Assembly: GCA_027577415.1 (NCBI GenBank)
Contig: JANBQS010000338.1
Coordinates: forward strand, 1-20,710
Direction of reading: 5' to 3'
DNA: 20,710 nt
Origin: Coemansia sp. RSA 922
Lineage: Eukaryota; Kickxellomycota; Kickxellomycetes; Kickxellales; Kickxellaceae
Below, piece after piece: positions 1 through 9,090 of the stretch. Position numbers and translations under genes: made by a program. Position 1 is the first letter of the stretch. Every line of letters starts with the position of its first letter. The notes beneath the pieces were generated by a model. The model was not told the DNA's origin. It was given only the letters and a program-made list of their open reading frames with translations, and ran no database searches.

Positions 1-1204
1 TGGGAGTGCTTTTGTGCTACTTTATATTCGTCATTGCTTGCCTCTTTCTTTACCCCTTTTATATCTAATATCTGGTTATCATTTGCTGCAGCGACAGCGA
101 CAGCCGCGTAGCAGGTAAGCGTCTGCAAATTTGGTGCTGCGGTACTCAGCTCTTGCGCACCCGGAATCCAGGATTGGTCGCCCCACTCGCGTGTGCACAG
201 TTTGTAGCCGACAACGTTATTCGGATTGAAATTGGCGCACCGATCTCAAAGGCAGTGCCAATTCTGATGGCGGAATGAGAGAGCCTGCATTTGGCTGGCC
301 GTGTGAGGGCAAGCGCGGCGCGGCGCTGAATCCGCCTTGCACGCACACAGCAGATATTCTACCTCCTGTTGTTGCTGGCGCGGCCTTTCACGAGGCAGCA
401 GCAGCAGGAGCTGCAACACTTTGGCATTCCCGCGCTTGCCCAAGACAAAGGCTCCCGGCCGCGGCAAAAAGGCGAAACCAAGCCTGTGGACTATAACAGC
501 GCGCTGCCCCTATCTTGTATGCGTTGGTGGGTCTGCTCCTTACTAATGCCCACCTTTTCTGTTCTGTTCTGTGATGACCGCTAATGCCTATGTAGTTCTC
601 AGCTGGTTTCCGCTAATCGTTGCCCCGCTTGTTTGCCAGCCGCGTTCAGGCATCTATTGATACGACATCACTTCACCTTATTCTTTCCGCTCGGTTTTTG
701 CTCGGGCTCGACTACTTTGTGTTCCGCGGTGTGTCTGTGCTTTACAGGTAAGGATAGATCTCAGTACATATCTTGATGCACCTCACACGTCAGTGCTTCG
801 CCCTGTCAACTGAGCATCAGGCACGCCCCAACGCCCTTTTGCATTGCGAAAACATTTGCTGAGCTATGCTGCCTGCGCCATAGCTCCGCGTCCTTCAACT
901 CCCCACTGGGGTGCAGCTTCCTTTTTGTTGGCGCTGCCACTATGACAGATCAACACAGCGCTCTTTGCGCCCCAGAAAACACTAATTTTAGCAACAATGG
1001 CTCTGCGCCTGTTGTGTCTCGACCTTGCTGCTAACTCCTGTTATTATCTTTTTTGTTTGCACATTATAGACGCACCATTGCACACGGACATATTTGTTTT
1101 GTCCCGCGTGGACTACAGTGTCCCGACGCATAGGCGTGTAAAGTCTCTCGCAGAGTATTAACTGACGGCGTATATTCCGCTCTACTGAGGGAGACGCGGC
1201 GCTA
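1..1204 (+). promoter_or_regulatory. YAK1 5' region (promoter and leader)
   Basis: No convincing protein is encoded here; open frames on both strands are short and unlike any family I know. The stretch ends at the YAK1 start codon, with an in-frame TGA at 1163-1165, so translation cannot begin further upstream in that frame. There are no ATGs in 593-747 or in 1070-1204, whereas the piece between them (748-1069) contains four. This pattern fits two leader exons separated by an intron. A second donor-like site, GCAG followed by GTAAGC, begins at 115, so an additional upstream leader exon is possible. No clear TATA box could be assigned. Confidence 0.5.
748..1069 (+). other. Putative intron in the YAK1 5' leader
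   Basis: The 5' splice site is CAG|GTAAGG at 748. A near-ideal branch-point sequence, TGCTAAC, ends at 1035. It is followed by a T-rich tract and the acceptor ACATTATAG ending at 1069, about 35 nt after the branch adenine. Removing these 322 nt deletes four upstream ATGs and leaves an ATG-free leader. The intron lies wholly before the start codon. Splicing is inferred from signals only; an alternative is a longer intron starting at the GTAAGC donor at 115. Confidence 0.5.
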
Positions 1205-4200
1205 ATGGCACACAATAACTCAAATGGCCGCAATGGCAACGTGCCACTGGGATCACTACCTCCCCCGGGAAGCCAGTACATTTACAATAGCTACATCGAC
1301 TCGGCGCGACTGGAGGGTGCTGCACCTTCCAGCCCGTCGTCAATCGTGTTTATGGCCCAGACGCCAGCTGCTTCTGGAAGTAGCACCGTGGCCATTGGTC
1401 TTGGCGGCGACTCGCGGACGCAAAATGCGCCCAACACGGCAGCCTCAGACCGCTCTTTCCACGCAATCATGATTGGAGACAATGGCGCTCAGACGCCTGC
1501 GCGTCAGTCGTCCTTGGCTGCTGCGGCTGGCAGCAGTCATGTGCCTATTCCAGGCTTGCATCCGCGGCCGAAGCAGAGCTTTGACATGGGCAATATGCCT
1601 GAGATGCAGGGCGGCTCATCACTGTCGGCATCGCTGCCATCGGGAAACCCCTTCCTGCATAGCAGCGGAAATGCCAGAGACCCTGTCGCACCAGGTACGG
1701 AGCATAGAATGGCCAACGCCACGCACACTAGAATAGCCTACCCGCCACTGAACATTGTCTCGGGAGAGGAGTGGGCGGCCGCCTTGCCGTCGCCGGGCAT
1801 CAGTCAACACCAGCACACTCGCGCCGACAGCCAGCAATACGCTCCACTGTCCTCACATGCTCAGCAGCAGCAGCAGCAGCGCATTTCGGAACACGCTCAC
1901 GCAATAGGAGCCAACAATTATTCTAGCTCTGCAGTTCGAAGCTCGGGTGACCATGCTTCACAGCGCTGGCCGCAAGTAGATGCCGGCTCCGTATATCAGG
2001 CCGTGACAATAGGCGACATTTCTCGACCAGACATCGATGCTGATTATGCACAGCAACACTACCCAGTGTCTCAGTCCGGCTTACCACCGCTAGGGCCTGC
2101 CTCAGCCAGCCTCTCGGCCTACGCTGCCGCCGCTAACCACTCGCCGCTCGTTGCGCGCGGCCGAAGCCGGCGGAGACCCCACCCGGCATACGACTACCCG
2201 GATTCAAATGCTACTGGCACGTATTCGTCAGAGTCGTCGCCAGCGCCCGTATCGACCTTACCACATGGCGTGCGCCAGACACTTTCAACTAGCAGCTTTG
2301 CAGAGTCTGCCGCTGGCATGGCCGACAGCAGAACCCTCGGACGCAGAGGCTCAGAGTTGAATGTATCTATGCACTCGATGCGGGACTCGGAGACCTCCAG
2401 CCGAGGCGCCTCCCATGGCCACTCTCCTGCTGCAGCGCTGGCAATCCCTGTTGGGGGTGCTATATCGGCTACACGTGCGACTCCTACATACAACTACCCA
2501 GAGGTTGCATACAGCAGGCCCGGTGACGCTCCGCACCAAGAACAGACTCTCAGGGAGTATGCGAGCGGGAACACTTCCTCGCAGGGCCGAGGGCGCCCAG
2601 AGTCGACTATGATGGCGAGCACCAGCGATAGGTCAGAGTCTCGTATGACCGAGGTAGCGCCGGTTGGCGAATATGCGGCGGGGCCTGATGGCTTTTCCAT
2701 GGCTAGTGGCGGGCGCTATCTACAGTCGCATACTCAGTATGGATCGGCTAGTGTGGAGGGCCAGTATCAAGAGTATGCCAACGCCATGGCGTCCATGGCT
2801 CAAACACGCTGGAGTCAAGGCGCAGTGGCCTCTCCGCTGAGAACTGAGCTTAGTGTTTCTAATACTGGTGCGAGAGACCTCACTGCTCCTGCAGACTTGC
2901 CGCTCTACACTCACGAGCAGCAGGCAGCACAGCAGTATGCCACGATTCCTCGATCTGGATATGCCGCGCACGGAGTTATTCGTCACATCGGCAGCAATAG
3001 CGGCGAGCGGGGTCATATTCCTCCTGCCATTGCGACCAGTGTCGCAGCAAACAGTGCCTCCTTGCTACAGGCATGGCCGCCTGCGTCGCCACAGATCCGC
3101 ACCACCAACAACAGTGGGAATCGTGGCAATACCCAGCTATCGACTGCGACGCGTGTTAGTCACGGCTATGACAGCCCGGCTTTACAGACCAGCGGCCGCA
3201 CTCTCAATGCCGAGTCCTCGCCCGAATATGGCCAGGCCACTCAGGCTGCGCCTAATATTCTGAGCAACTACTATATGGTTACCTCGCCAAACGGCCAACT
3301 GGTTTCTGAGCCGCAAACCCCGGTTACCGACTCTACGTCTCTTCTGCCCATGGTCGAAGTTGGCCAAGGGGGCATTCGTCCGGCGCCTGTCAGCGATATG
3401 GACGAAATCAACGCGCACTCGCAAGAGTACCTTCATAGGCGCCGTCGTCGGCTGACGCAAACGCTTCATAATCGCCAACGAAGCGGGAGCGCCGTGGATG
3501 TTGCCTCGAGACTGTCAACAACACGACTCAATGTTCTGCCGCTGTCTTCTCCTGGCGCCAACTCACATACCAGCAACCGCAGCATGGAAGAGGTCCAGAG
3601 CGTCGACAGCGAGCAACAAGCTGTTGGCCGTCAGAGATACCAGCCCCCGCCAGTGCCTACATCCTCGGCTGCTTATGCTAGAGCCTCAATGGGCAACCTC
3701 CAAGAGGATATCTATTCCGCGGTGACCATGCAAGCACAAGCACAGGCGCAGGCCCTTGCGCATATCCAGGCCCAAGCGCAGGCCCAAGCGCAGGCCCAAG
3801 CGCAGGCCCAAGCCGAGTATCTGCAGCGGCTCCAACTAGATCGGATCCAGCAAGAACGTATCCAGCTAGAGCGCATTCGGCAAGAGCACATGCAAGCCAC
3901 GGCTCACGAGCAACAACGCCAAAAGTCCAAGCTTGCCCAGGAGCAAGAGCTGGCCCGCTTTAGCGAATATCGTCCGCTGCTTAACTTGACGGTCTACATT
4001 GCCGAGACTTACCGCAAATGCCACGTCGACTTTTCCTACGACAGCGCCCGCCGCCCTCGTCGCGTGTTGACCGATCCATCCGAGGGTGTTGAGAACGACG
4101 GCTTTGACAACAAGAACTCGGACTACATCCTCTACGTCGGCGACGTCATTGGCGAGAATGACGGCCAGCAGTTCTTGATTCTCGGAATGCTAGGCAGTGG

Positions 4201-7200
4201 CACGTTTGGACAGGTAGTCAAGTGCCAGAATACCAAGACTGGCGAGCTGGTCGCCGTCAAGGTCATCAAAAACAAGCCCGCGTACTACAAGCAGAGCATG
4301 ATGGAGGTGCAAATGCTCTCGTTGCTCAACACCAAGTACGACATCGACGACAAACACCACATTCTGCGGCTGAAGGAGTCGTTTGTCTTCCGCAACCACC
4401 TGATCTTTGTCAACGAGCTATTGTCGATCAACTTGTACGACTTGTTGAAGCAGAACCAGTACCAGGGCCTGTCGACGAACCTGGTGCGCGTGCTGGTGCA
4501 ACAGATACTCGACGCGATGATTGTGCTCAAGCAAGCCGAGATTATCCACGCTGACCTCAAGCCCGAGAACATCTTGCTCGAGGACATGGGGAAGCCCGTG
4601 GTTAAGGTCATTGACTTTGGCTCTGCTTGTTTCGAGTGGCAGACTTCGTTCACCTACATTCAGTCGCGATTCTACCGCTCTCCCGAAATCCTCTTGGGTC
4701 TGCCCTACTCGTCGCGCATTGATATGTGGTCTCTGGGATGCATTGTCGCCGAGCTCTATTTGGGACTGCCACTGTTCCCGGGCTCTTCCGAGTACAATCA
4801 GCTGTCGCGCATAATCGACCTACTTGGCCTTCCGCCCACTAACATGTTGGAGCGGGCACGGCGGACTGACGAGTTTTTCAACTATCTCGGCCCTAGCACT
4901 TGGGATCTAAAGTCTATGGTACAGTATGCGCGCGAGCACAACGTTGAGGAGAAGCAGTCGAAGCGCTACTTTAATGCCACAACGCTGGAGGAGTTGATTA
5001 CGACTTATCCGCTTCGCCGTCGCATGTCCGAAGCCGAACAGCAGCGCGAGTACCAGTCACGCTTTGCGCTAATTGACTTTTTGCGTGGATTGCTGCATCT
5101 CGACCCCGACAAGCGCTGGTCGCCGCAGCAGGCAGCCATGCATCCGTTTATCACAGGTGGACCATCAGTTGGGACCTTTGTCCCGCCCAGCTTGACTGGC
5201 GGTGGTTCACACGGTCCGGGAGGCGGGTCACGGCCCTATGGCGACCCCGCAAACAACGGCAGTAGTCACCATGGCCTTGGTCATTCTGCCGGCGACGGTG
5301 GCGGCGGCGGTTATGCCATGCAAGGCGGAGGCAACAGTGGGTACGGATCACTTCATGCATTGGGTGGCTACCCTACGCATCATAGCTCCGGGCCTGGCAC
5401 TAATGGTCATTCTGCGTACTTGATGCAGAACAGCGCAGCCGGCTCGAGCGGCGCCAGCAGTATTTACGGGCATGCCGCATCTCAGGACCCCGTTTCGTAC
5501 GCTATCAATGTTTCGAACCCGCAAATGGGTAGTGGTGCGACATCGGGCTACCTCCAGAGCTCCCAGCAGCCAAATGACCACATGGGCTTGGCATCATTAG
5601 ACGACAGTCCTAGGATTCCTGGCTCATTTCCGCTCAATGGAGGAAGCGGCGGCGCTCAGTCGCTTCTCGTCGGCCCACAGCTGGCTCAGCAAGATAGCAA
5701 CGGGCGATTGAGGGCAACCACCGTTGGCCACAATTCTGCCGGCGCTACATATTCGCAAGATATGTCGACGCAGGCGAACCAGTACGCAACCGTGGGTCAC
5801 AACGGCCTCTATGGGCAGCAGTACCCGAACTCGAACCAACGAAACAGTTTTTTAGGCGTTGACCCGAGCTCATCTCATCTAAGCGACATCCTGATAGCCA
5901 ACAGCGATTCGCGAGGTGCGCCGGGTCGTCTCGATACCTCTCAGAGTAACAGCGAGTACTCTGTCGAGAGTAGTTACGGCTGGACTACTCGCTCTGAGGT
6001 CAATCATACCACCGGCCACGGCAGTTCAGCAGCTCCAAGTGTAACTGGCAGCTACGGCACCCGACCTGTCAGCTTCCACGAGCTCAAGGCGGCCGGATCG
6101 ACTTTACAGCGTCACCTTTTGCTCAATGAGCGCCAGCAACAACGACTAGCTCAGCAACGACAGCTGGTTAGAGCGGATCTGGGTGAGCCAACCGCTCAAA
6201 TTGGACACTACGGCGGTGGCACCGACCTGACCCAGCTGTCACGTGTCGGAGGGCGCAGCAGCTATTGTGGATCGCTGGTGGGAGGCAAAAGCAATTCCAG
6301 TGCTGACCGATACGCCAGCACGAGCAGCGTCATTAGCAGTAGGGCCTCGGAGCGATCTGGGGCCGGAAATGGTATTTTAGGCGTGAGTGAACAACACCAA
6401 GCGGGCAACCGGCCGTCACCAGCGCTTAGATCCAGCGCGGGAGTCCGGTTGGTCAGCAACTTTTCGCCGCTCACAGTCCCTTCGACCCCTGGATCTCTTG
6501 GTTCCAGCCAGCAGCATGGCGTTGGAACTGTCGACACCAAGCTCGGTTTGGGAAGTTGGGGTTACACTGCGGGTAACCGAGTAGTAGGACCGCCCGAATG
6601 CTGCAGCGACAGTGACGGCAGTTTTGACGAAGATAGCGGCGACGATGTCAGCGATGTCGATGACACGAACAGCCGATACAGTGTGGGCTCGGGCATATCG
6701 CGCCCACTGACTCAAGCCCACTTTTCTGAAGAGTCGTTGAGCATGTACAGCGCGGCCAGTGGCCAAGACGATCATTCAGGCCATGATACTGGTGGGTGCC
6801 GAAGCGGCGGCGGAAGCAATGGCAGTTGGACTGACGGCCTCTCAAGCTGGGGCTCGGAGGGAAATGGCAGTCGTGACTTTTTTGAGACACCCATGTCTGT
6901 CTCGCGAACGCACACGGTGCGAGGAAGCTTCGATGAGCCTTCGCCGCAGGTGCAGCAATCCCAGAGCTTGGGTCGTGCTCCTTGGGCTACGCTGGAAAGC
7001 CGCATCGGGGCCACAGGGGCCAGTTCTATCTACCAACTGCCTCGGTATGCCGCGTACAGCCAAGAGGTGCTTGGTCGTAGCGACTCTGCCTTTTGTGCGC
7101 ATGATCGTACGAGCCCTAGCGGCGAATTTGTCGAGTTTATTGAGGGTGATAATGACGATTCACCGGGTGTGGAGTCTGCGGCTGATAGCAGCTGGGTGTT

Positions 7201-7987
7201 TGACGACTACGAGGCAGCCAACGACGTTGACGAGGGAAGCGTCATCTCTCAGGAGGACTTGAATGAGTACGACCAGGAAACCTCCCCTCAGGATGACCTT
7301 GAAGAGACGGCAAGTCTTTTAGGCGGCTTGGAAATGAACCCGTCGTTGTCAGACGGTCATGTTAACATCAGCAGCATGGAAGGCAGTGACAGCGAGACAG
7401 CGGCGAAGGAGAGCGATGGGTATGGTGAGCGTGCTAGCGACGAATACAGTGATGATGGTGGCAGCAGCAGCGGTTGCGATGGTCTGAGCGATGAGGACGA
7501 CGATGACGATGATGCAACTGACCAGGATATTGTCCTGTTTGCTGGCAAGCTGCACCCGGCGCAAGGAGCGCGTGCAAGCAATATAGTGACGGCAGCACCC
7601 GCTGGACACCAGCGTCGCCTCAGCAATACCAATGGTCTTAATGCAAGTGCGGCTGTACCCCTGGACAGCCAGCGGACTACTTTGTTGCCGCTGTCGCGGA
7701 GCTCTCGCTGTGGGTCGTTTGTATCTCACTCGCAACGGATTGCGAAGAAGACCCACTTGCGCCGCAGCGATCGGCAGCCTCCGTCAGTGCCTCTAGCACC
7801 GCCGCTACTGTTGCTCAAAGATAGTTTGCGCATGGTTGAGTCCCTACGTCGGATGGGCAAGTGGCAGGACTCGGCGGATCTGGCTCAGGATGTCGCTCAC
7901 ATCAACCGAGCAAACCAATTTTACTTGGACCCGGTCATTATTGCCATGTCTCCGCGCTTGATGCCGCCCTCAGGACAGCAAAGCTAG
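1205..7987 (+). CDS. YAK1: Yak1-type (DYRK family) protein kinase, giant form
   Basis: A 2260-aa dual-specificity kinase of the Yak1/DYRK branch of CMGC. In yeasts Yak1 restrains growth, acts opposite to PKA and responds to nutrient loss, moving between cytoplasm and nucleus. Residues 1-840 are Ser/Ala/Gln-rich and disordered, with six Gln at 220-225 and an Arg run at 745-749. A Gln-Ala repeat and predicted coiled coil cover about 843-915. The Yak1 homology region (from F919, including SDYILYV near 972-978) precedes the kinase domain, about 990-1315. It has the glycine loop GSGTFG at 997-1002, catalytic Lys1019, HADLKPEN with Asp1117, DFG-type DFGSACFE at Asp1137, and activation loop FTYIQSRFYRSPE with Tyr1151 at the DYRK autophosphorylation position. 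A Ser/Gly-rich, partly acidic tail of about 945 residues follows. Budding-yeast Yak1 is about 800 aa, so this is nearly three times longer. ATG1205 is the first ATG after an in-frame stop at 1163. No intron is needed in the coding region. Family assignment is secure. Confidence 0.96.
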   Translation: MAHNNSNGRNGNVPLGSLPPPGSQYIYNSYIDSARLEGAAPSSPSSIVFMAQTPAASGSSTVAIGLGGDSRTQNAPNTAASDRSFHAIMIGDNGAQTPARQSSLAAAAGSSHVPIPGLHPRPKQSFDMGNMPEMQGGSSLSASLPSGNPFLHSSGNARDPVAPGTEHRMANATHTRIAYPPLNIVSGEEWAAALPSPGISQHQHTRADSQQYAPLSSHAQQQQQQRISEHAHAIGANNYSSSAVRSSGDHASQRWPQVDAGSVYQAVTIGDISRPDIDADYAQQHYPVSQSGLPPLGPASASLSAYAAAANHSPLVARGRSRRRPHPAYDYPDSNATGTYSSESSPAPVSTLPHGVRQTLSTSSFAESAAGMADSRTLGRRGSELNVSMHSMRDSETSSRGASHGHSPAAALAIPVGGAISATRATPTYNYPEVAYSRPGDAPHQEQTLREYASGNTSSQGRGRPESTMMASTSDRSESRMTEVAPVGEYAAGPDGFSMASGGRYLQSHTQYGSASVEGQYQEYANAMASMAQTRWSQGAVASPLRTELSVSNTGARDLTAPADLPLYTHEQQAAQQYATIPRSGYAAHGVIRHIGSNSGERGHIPPAIATSVAANSASLLQAWPPASPQIRTTNNSGNRGNTQLSTATRVSHGYDSPALQTSGRTLNAESSPEYGQATQAAPNILSNYYMVTSPNGQLVSEPQTPVTDSTSLLPMVEVGQGGIRPAPVSDMDEINAHSQEYLHRRRRRLTQTLHNRQRSGSAVDVASRLSTTRLNVLPLSSPGANSHTSNRSMEEVQSVDSEQQAVGRQRYQPPPVPTSSAAYARASMGNLQEDIYSAVTMQAQAQAQALAHIQAQAQAQAQAQAQAQAEYLQRLQLDRIQQERIQLERIRQEHMQATAHEQQRQKSKLAQEQELARFSEYRPLLNLTVYIAETYRKCHVDFSYDSARRPRRVLTDPSEGVENDGFDNKNSDYILYVGDVIGENDGQQFLILGMLGSGTFGQVVKCQNTKTGELVAVKVIKNKPAYYKQSMMEVQMLSLLNTKYDIDDKHHILRLKESFVFRNHLIFVNELLSINLYDLLKQNQYQGLSTNLVRVLVQQILDAMIVLKQAEIIHADLKPENILLEDMGKPVVKVIDFGSACFEWQTSFTYIQSRFYRSPEILLGLPYSSRIDMWSLGCIVAELYLGLPLFPGSSEYNQLSRIIDLLGLPPTNMLERARRTDEFFNYLGPSTWDLKSMVQYAREHNVEEKQSKRYFNATTLEELITTYPLRRRMSEAEQQREYQSRFALIDFLRGLLHLDPDKRWSPQQAAMHPFITGGPSVGTFVPPSLTGGGSHGPGGGSRPYGDPANNGSSHHGLGHSAGDGGGGGYAMQGGGNSGYGSLHALGGYPTHHSSGPGTNGHSAYLMQNSAAGSSGASSIYGHAASQDPVSYAINVSNPQMGSGATSGYLQSSQQPNDHMGLASLDDSPRIPGSFPLNGGSGGAQSLLVGPQLAQQDSNGRLRATTVGHNSAGATYSQDMSTQANQYATVGHNGLYGQQYPNSNQRNSFLGVDPSSSHLSDILIANSDSRGAPGRLDTSQSNSEYSVESSYGWTTRSEVNHTTGHGSSAAPSVTGSYGTRPVSFHELKAAGSTLQRHLLLNERQQQRLAQQRQLVRADLGEPTAQIGHYGGGTDLTQLSRVGGRSSYCGSLVGGKSNSSADRYASTSSVISSRASERSGAGNGILGVSEQHQAGNRPSPALRSSAGVRLVSNFSPLTVPSTPGSLGSSQQHGVGTVDTKLGLGSWGYTAGNRVVGPPECCSDSDGSFDEDSGDDVSDVDDTNSRYSVGSGISRPLTQAHFSEESLSMYSAASGQDDHSGHDTGGCRSGGGSNGSWTDGLSSWGSEGNGSRDFFETPMSVSRTHTVRGSFDEPSPQVQQSQSLGRAPWATLESRIGATGASSIYQLPRYAAYSQEVLGRSDSAFCAHDRTSPSGEFVEFIEGDNDDSPGVESAADSSWVFDDYEAANDVDEGSVISQEDLNEYDQETSPQDDLEETASLLGGLEMNPSLSDGHVNISSMEGSDSETAAKESDGYGERASDEYSDDGGSSSGCDGLSDEDDDDDDATDQDIVLFAGKLHPAQGARASNIVTAAPAGHQRRLSNTNGLNASAAVPLDSQRTTLLPLSRSSRCGSFVSHSQRIAKKTHLRRSDRQPPSVPLAPPLLLLKDSLRMVESLRRMGKWQDSADLAQDVAHINRANQFYLDPVIIAMSPRLMPPSGQQS
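3767..3814 (+). repeat. 12-bp tandem repeat in YAK1 (Gln-Ala tract)
   Basis: Four tandem copies of CAGGCCCAAGCG, the last ending in C, start at 3767, 3779, 3791 and 3803. They are in frame and encode alternating Gln-Ala from residue 855, continuing an older, diverged Gln-Ala run that begins near residue 843. The near-perfect identity of the copies suggests recent expansion by slippage, so copy number may vary between strains. Confidence 0.9.
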
Positions 7988-8027
7988 TGTGCAACATGCA
8001 GTTCAGATATTTGACGTAAGGTTATTT

Positions 8028-8073
8028 TTTATTTTATTTTTGTGGGCATGCCGCCCGATAGCGGGGGAATAAA
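8028..8073. terminator. Overlapping 3'-end signals of two convergent genes
   Basis: AATAAA on the plus strand at 8068-8073 lies 81 nt after the YAK1 stop. On the minus strand AATAAA occurs at 8033-8038 and 8028-8033, about 60 nt after the stop of the convergent Ser-rich gene. The two stop codons are only 110 bp apart, so the two 3' UTRs almost certainly overlap as antisense RNA. The motifs are visible; cleavage sites are inferred. Confidence 0.55.
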
Positions 8074-8097
8074 AATATAAATGCTTTAAACTCTTGG

Positions 8098-9090
8098 CTA
8101 AGGTCCCTTCTTTGTCGCGCTCTTCGACTGACCACCGCTACTGCTACTGCTGTCATCCTCATCGTCTTCGTCTGTGTCGTCGTCTGTGTCGTCGTCGTCG
8201 CCTTCACTACTCGTTGAACTCTCCTTGCTGTGAGACTTGCTGCTTTTACTGGTTGTCGCGCTGGTTGTCGACGTGCTTGTTTGTACTTGGCTCGATGATG
8301 TTGACATAGTCGATGCTGTAGTTGAGCTAAATGCTGATGTGGGCGTTGTTGATGCAGATGATGAGCTAGATGTTGGCGAAGGCGTTGTTGACGCAGAGGT
8401 TGACGTTTCTGGTGGTGGTGCCTCAGAGCTTTTCTCTGGTGCTGCAGCACTTGATGAGGGACTTTGCGACGATGAGGATGGTCCTGATTCACCGAGGCCA
8501 AACAACTTTGAAAGGACATTAGTACTAGCTGCTGTGGCTGCCGAAGCTGCCTCTGCTGATGCGGATGACGAAGAAGCCGCGGCTGCTGCATCTGCGGCCG
8601 CGGATTTAACATATGCAGACATTACTTTGCGAAACAAATCAAACATGCGAACAATGAACTTTTTGGTCTCATCATTATAGATCGTATCTACGACACTCCC
8701 TAGAGTAAGCCGCGGTCGGTCTGGATTCCTTCTAGTGCGTGCTCTAATCAAGGCGTCAACTCCTCTGTAGACTTGCTCGCGGCTCTGCCCTAAAGAGGCT
8801 GCAGCCTCGTCTACGAGATGTGAAAACTCACCTGTAAGCTGGCCTGGCAATTCCGCCTCTTGCAGCATGTCAGACTCTACCTCTGCTAACTGTGCCATTC
8901 TCTGAACCAAGATCTCGGGACATATGCTTTCGAGGCTGCCATTGACGGCAGCCGCTGGCGGCGGCGCTTCAGGTATCTGTAAGGCTATTGACTCAATTGA
9001 CTCCTCTCGAGGTGCATCTATCGCTGCACGCACGTAGCCGATACTTTGAATAAGCTGAAACCCGAGCGTAACATACTTTATAGCTTTCAT
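8098..9090 (-). CDS. Ser/Thr-rich probable secreted protein, function unknown
   Basis: A 330-aa protein I do not recognise. The first 22 residues have two lysines followed by a moderately hydrophobic stretch ending YVRA-A, which could be a signal peptide, though a weak one. Residues about 50-165 look helical and folded, with one Cys (57) and motifs such as GEFSHLVDEAAASL at 87-100. Then come an Ala/Ser run (164-190), a Ser/Thr/Pro-rich region typical of O-mannosylated fungal wall or secreted proteins (200-295), an Asp run (298-313) and a short basic end. There is no hydrophobic C-terminus, so a GPI anchor is unlikely. It converges on YAK1 and lies 517 bp downstream of another secreted-protein gene on the same strand. 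The start is a true ATG. A nuclear or cytosolic low-complexity protein is possible if the signal peptide is not real. Confidence 0.65.
   Translation of the reverse strand: MKAIKYVTLGFQLIQSIGYVRAAIDAPREESIESIALQIPEAPPPAAAVNGSLESICPEILVQRMAQLAEVESDMLQEAELPGQLTGEFSHLVDEAAASLGQSREQVYRGVDALIRARTRRNPDRPRLTLGSVVDTIYNDETKKFIVRMFDLFRKVMSAYVKSAAADAAAAASSSSASAEAASAATAASTNVLSKLFGLGESGPSSSSQSPSSSAAAPEKSSEAPPPETSTSASTTPSPTSSSSSASTTPTSAFSSTTASTMSTSSSQVQTSTSTTSATTSKSSKSHSKESSTSSEGDDDDTDDDTDEDDEDDSSSSSGGQSKSATKKGP

Noticed and set aside
6759..7262. 167-aa plus-strand frame inside YAK1
   Set aside because: Wholly inside the YAK1 coding region in another frame, without recognisable motifs.
8034..8612. Gln-rich 192-aa minus-strand frame overlapping the Ser-rich gene
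   Set aside because: It is the shifted reading of Ser/Ala codon runs. The 330-aa frame has a real ATG, a signal-like start and biased composition typical of fungal secreted proteins.
8237..8680. 147-aa plus-strand frame rich in Val, Asp and Ala
   Set aside because: An antisense shadow of the same low-complexity codons, with no promoter or domain.
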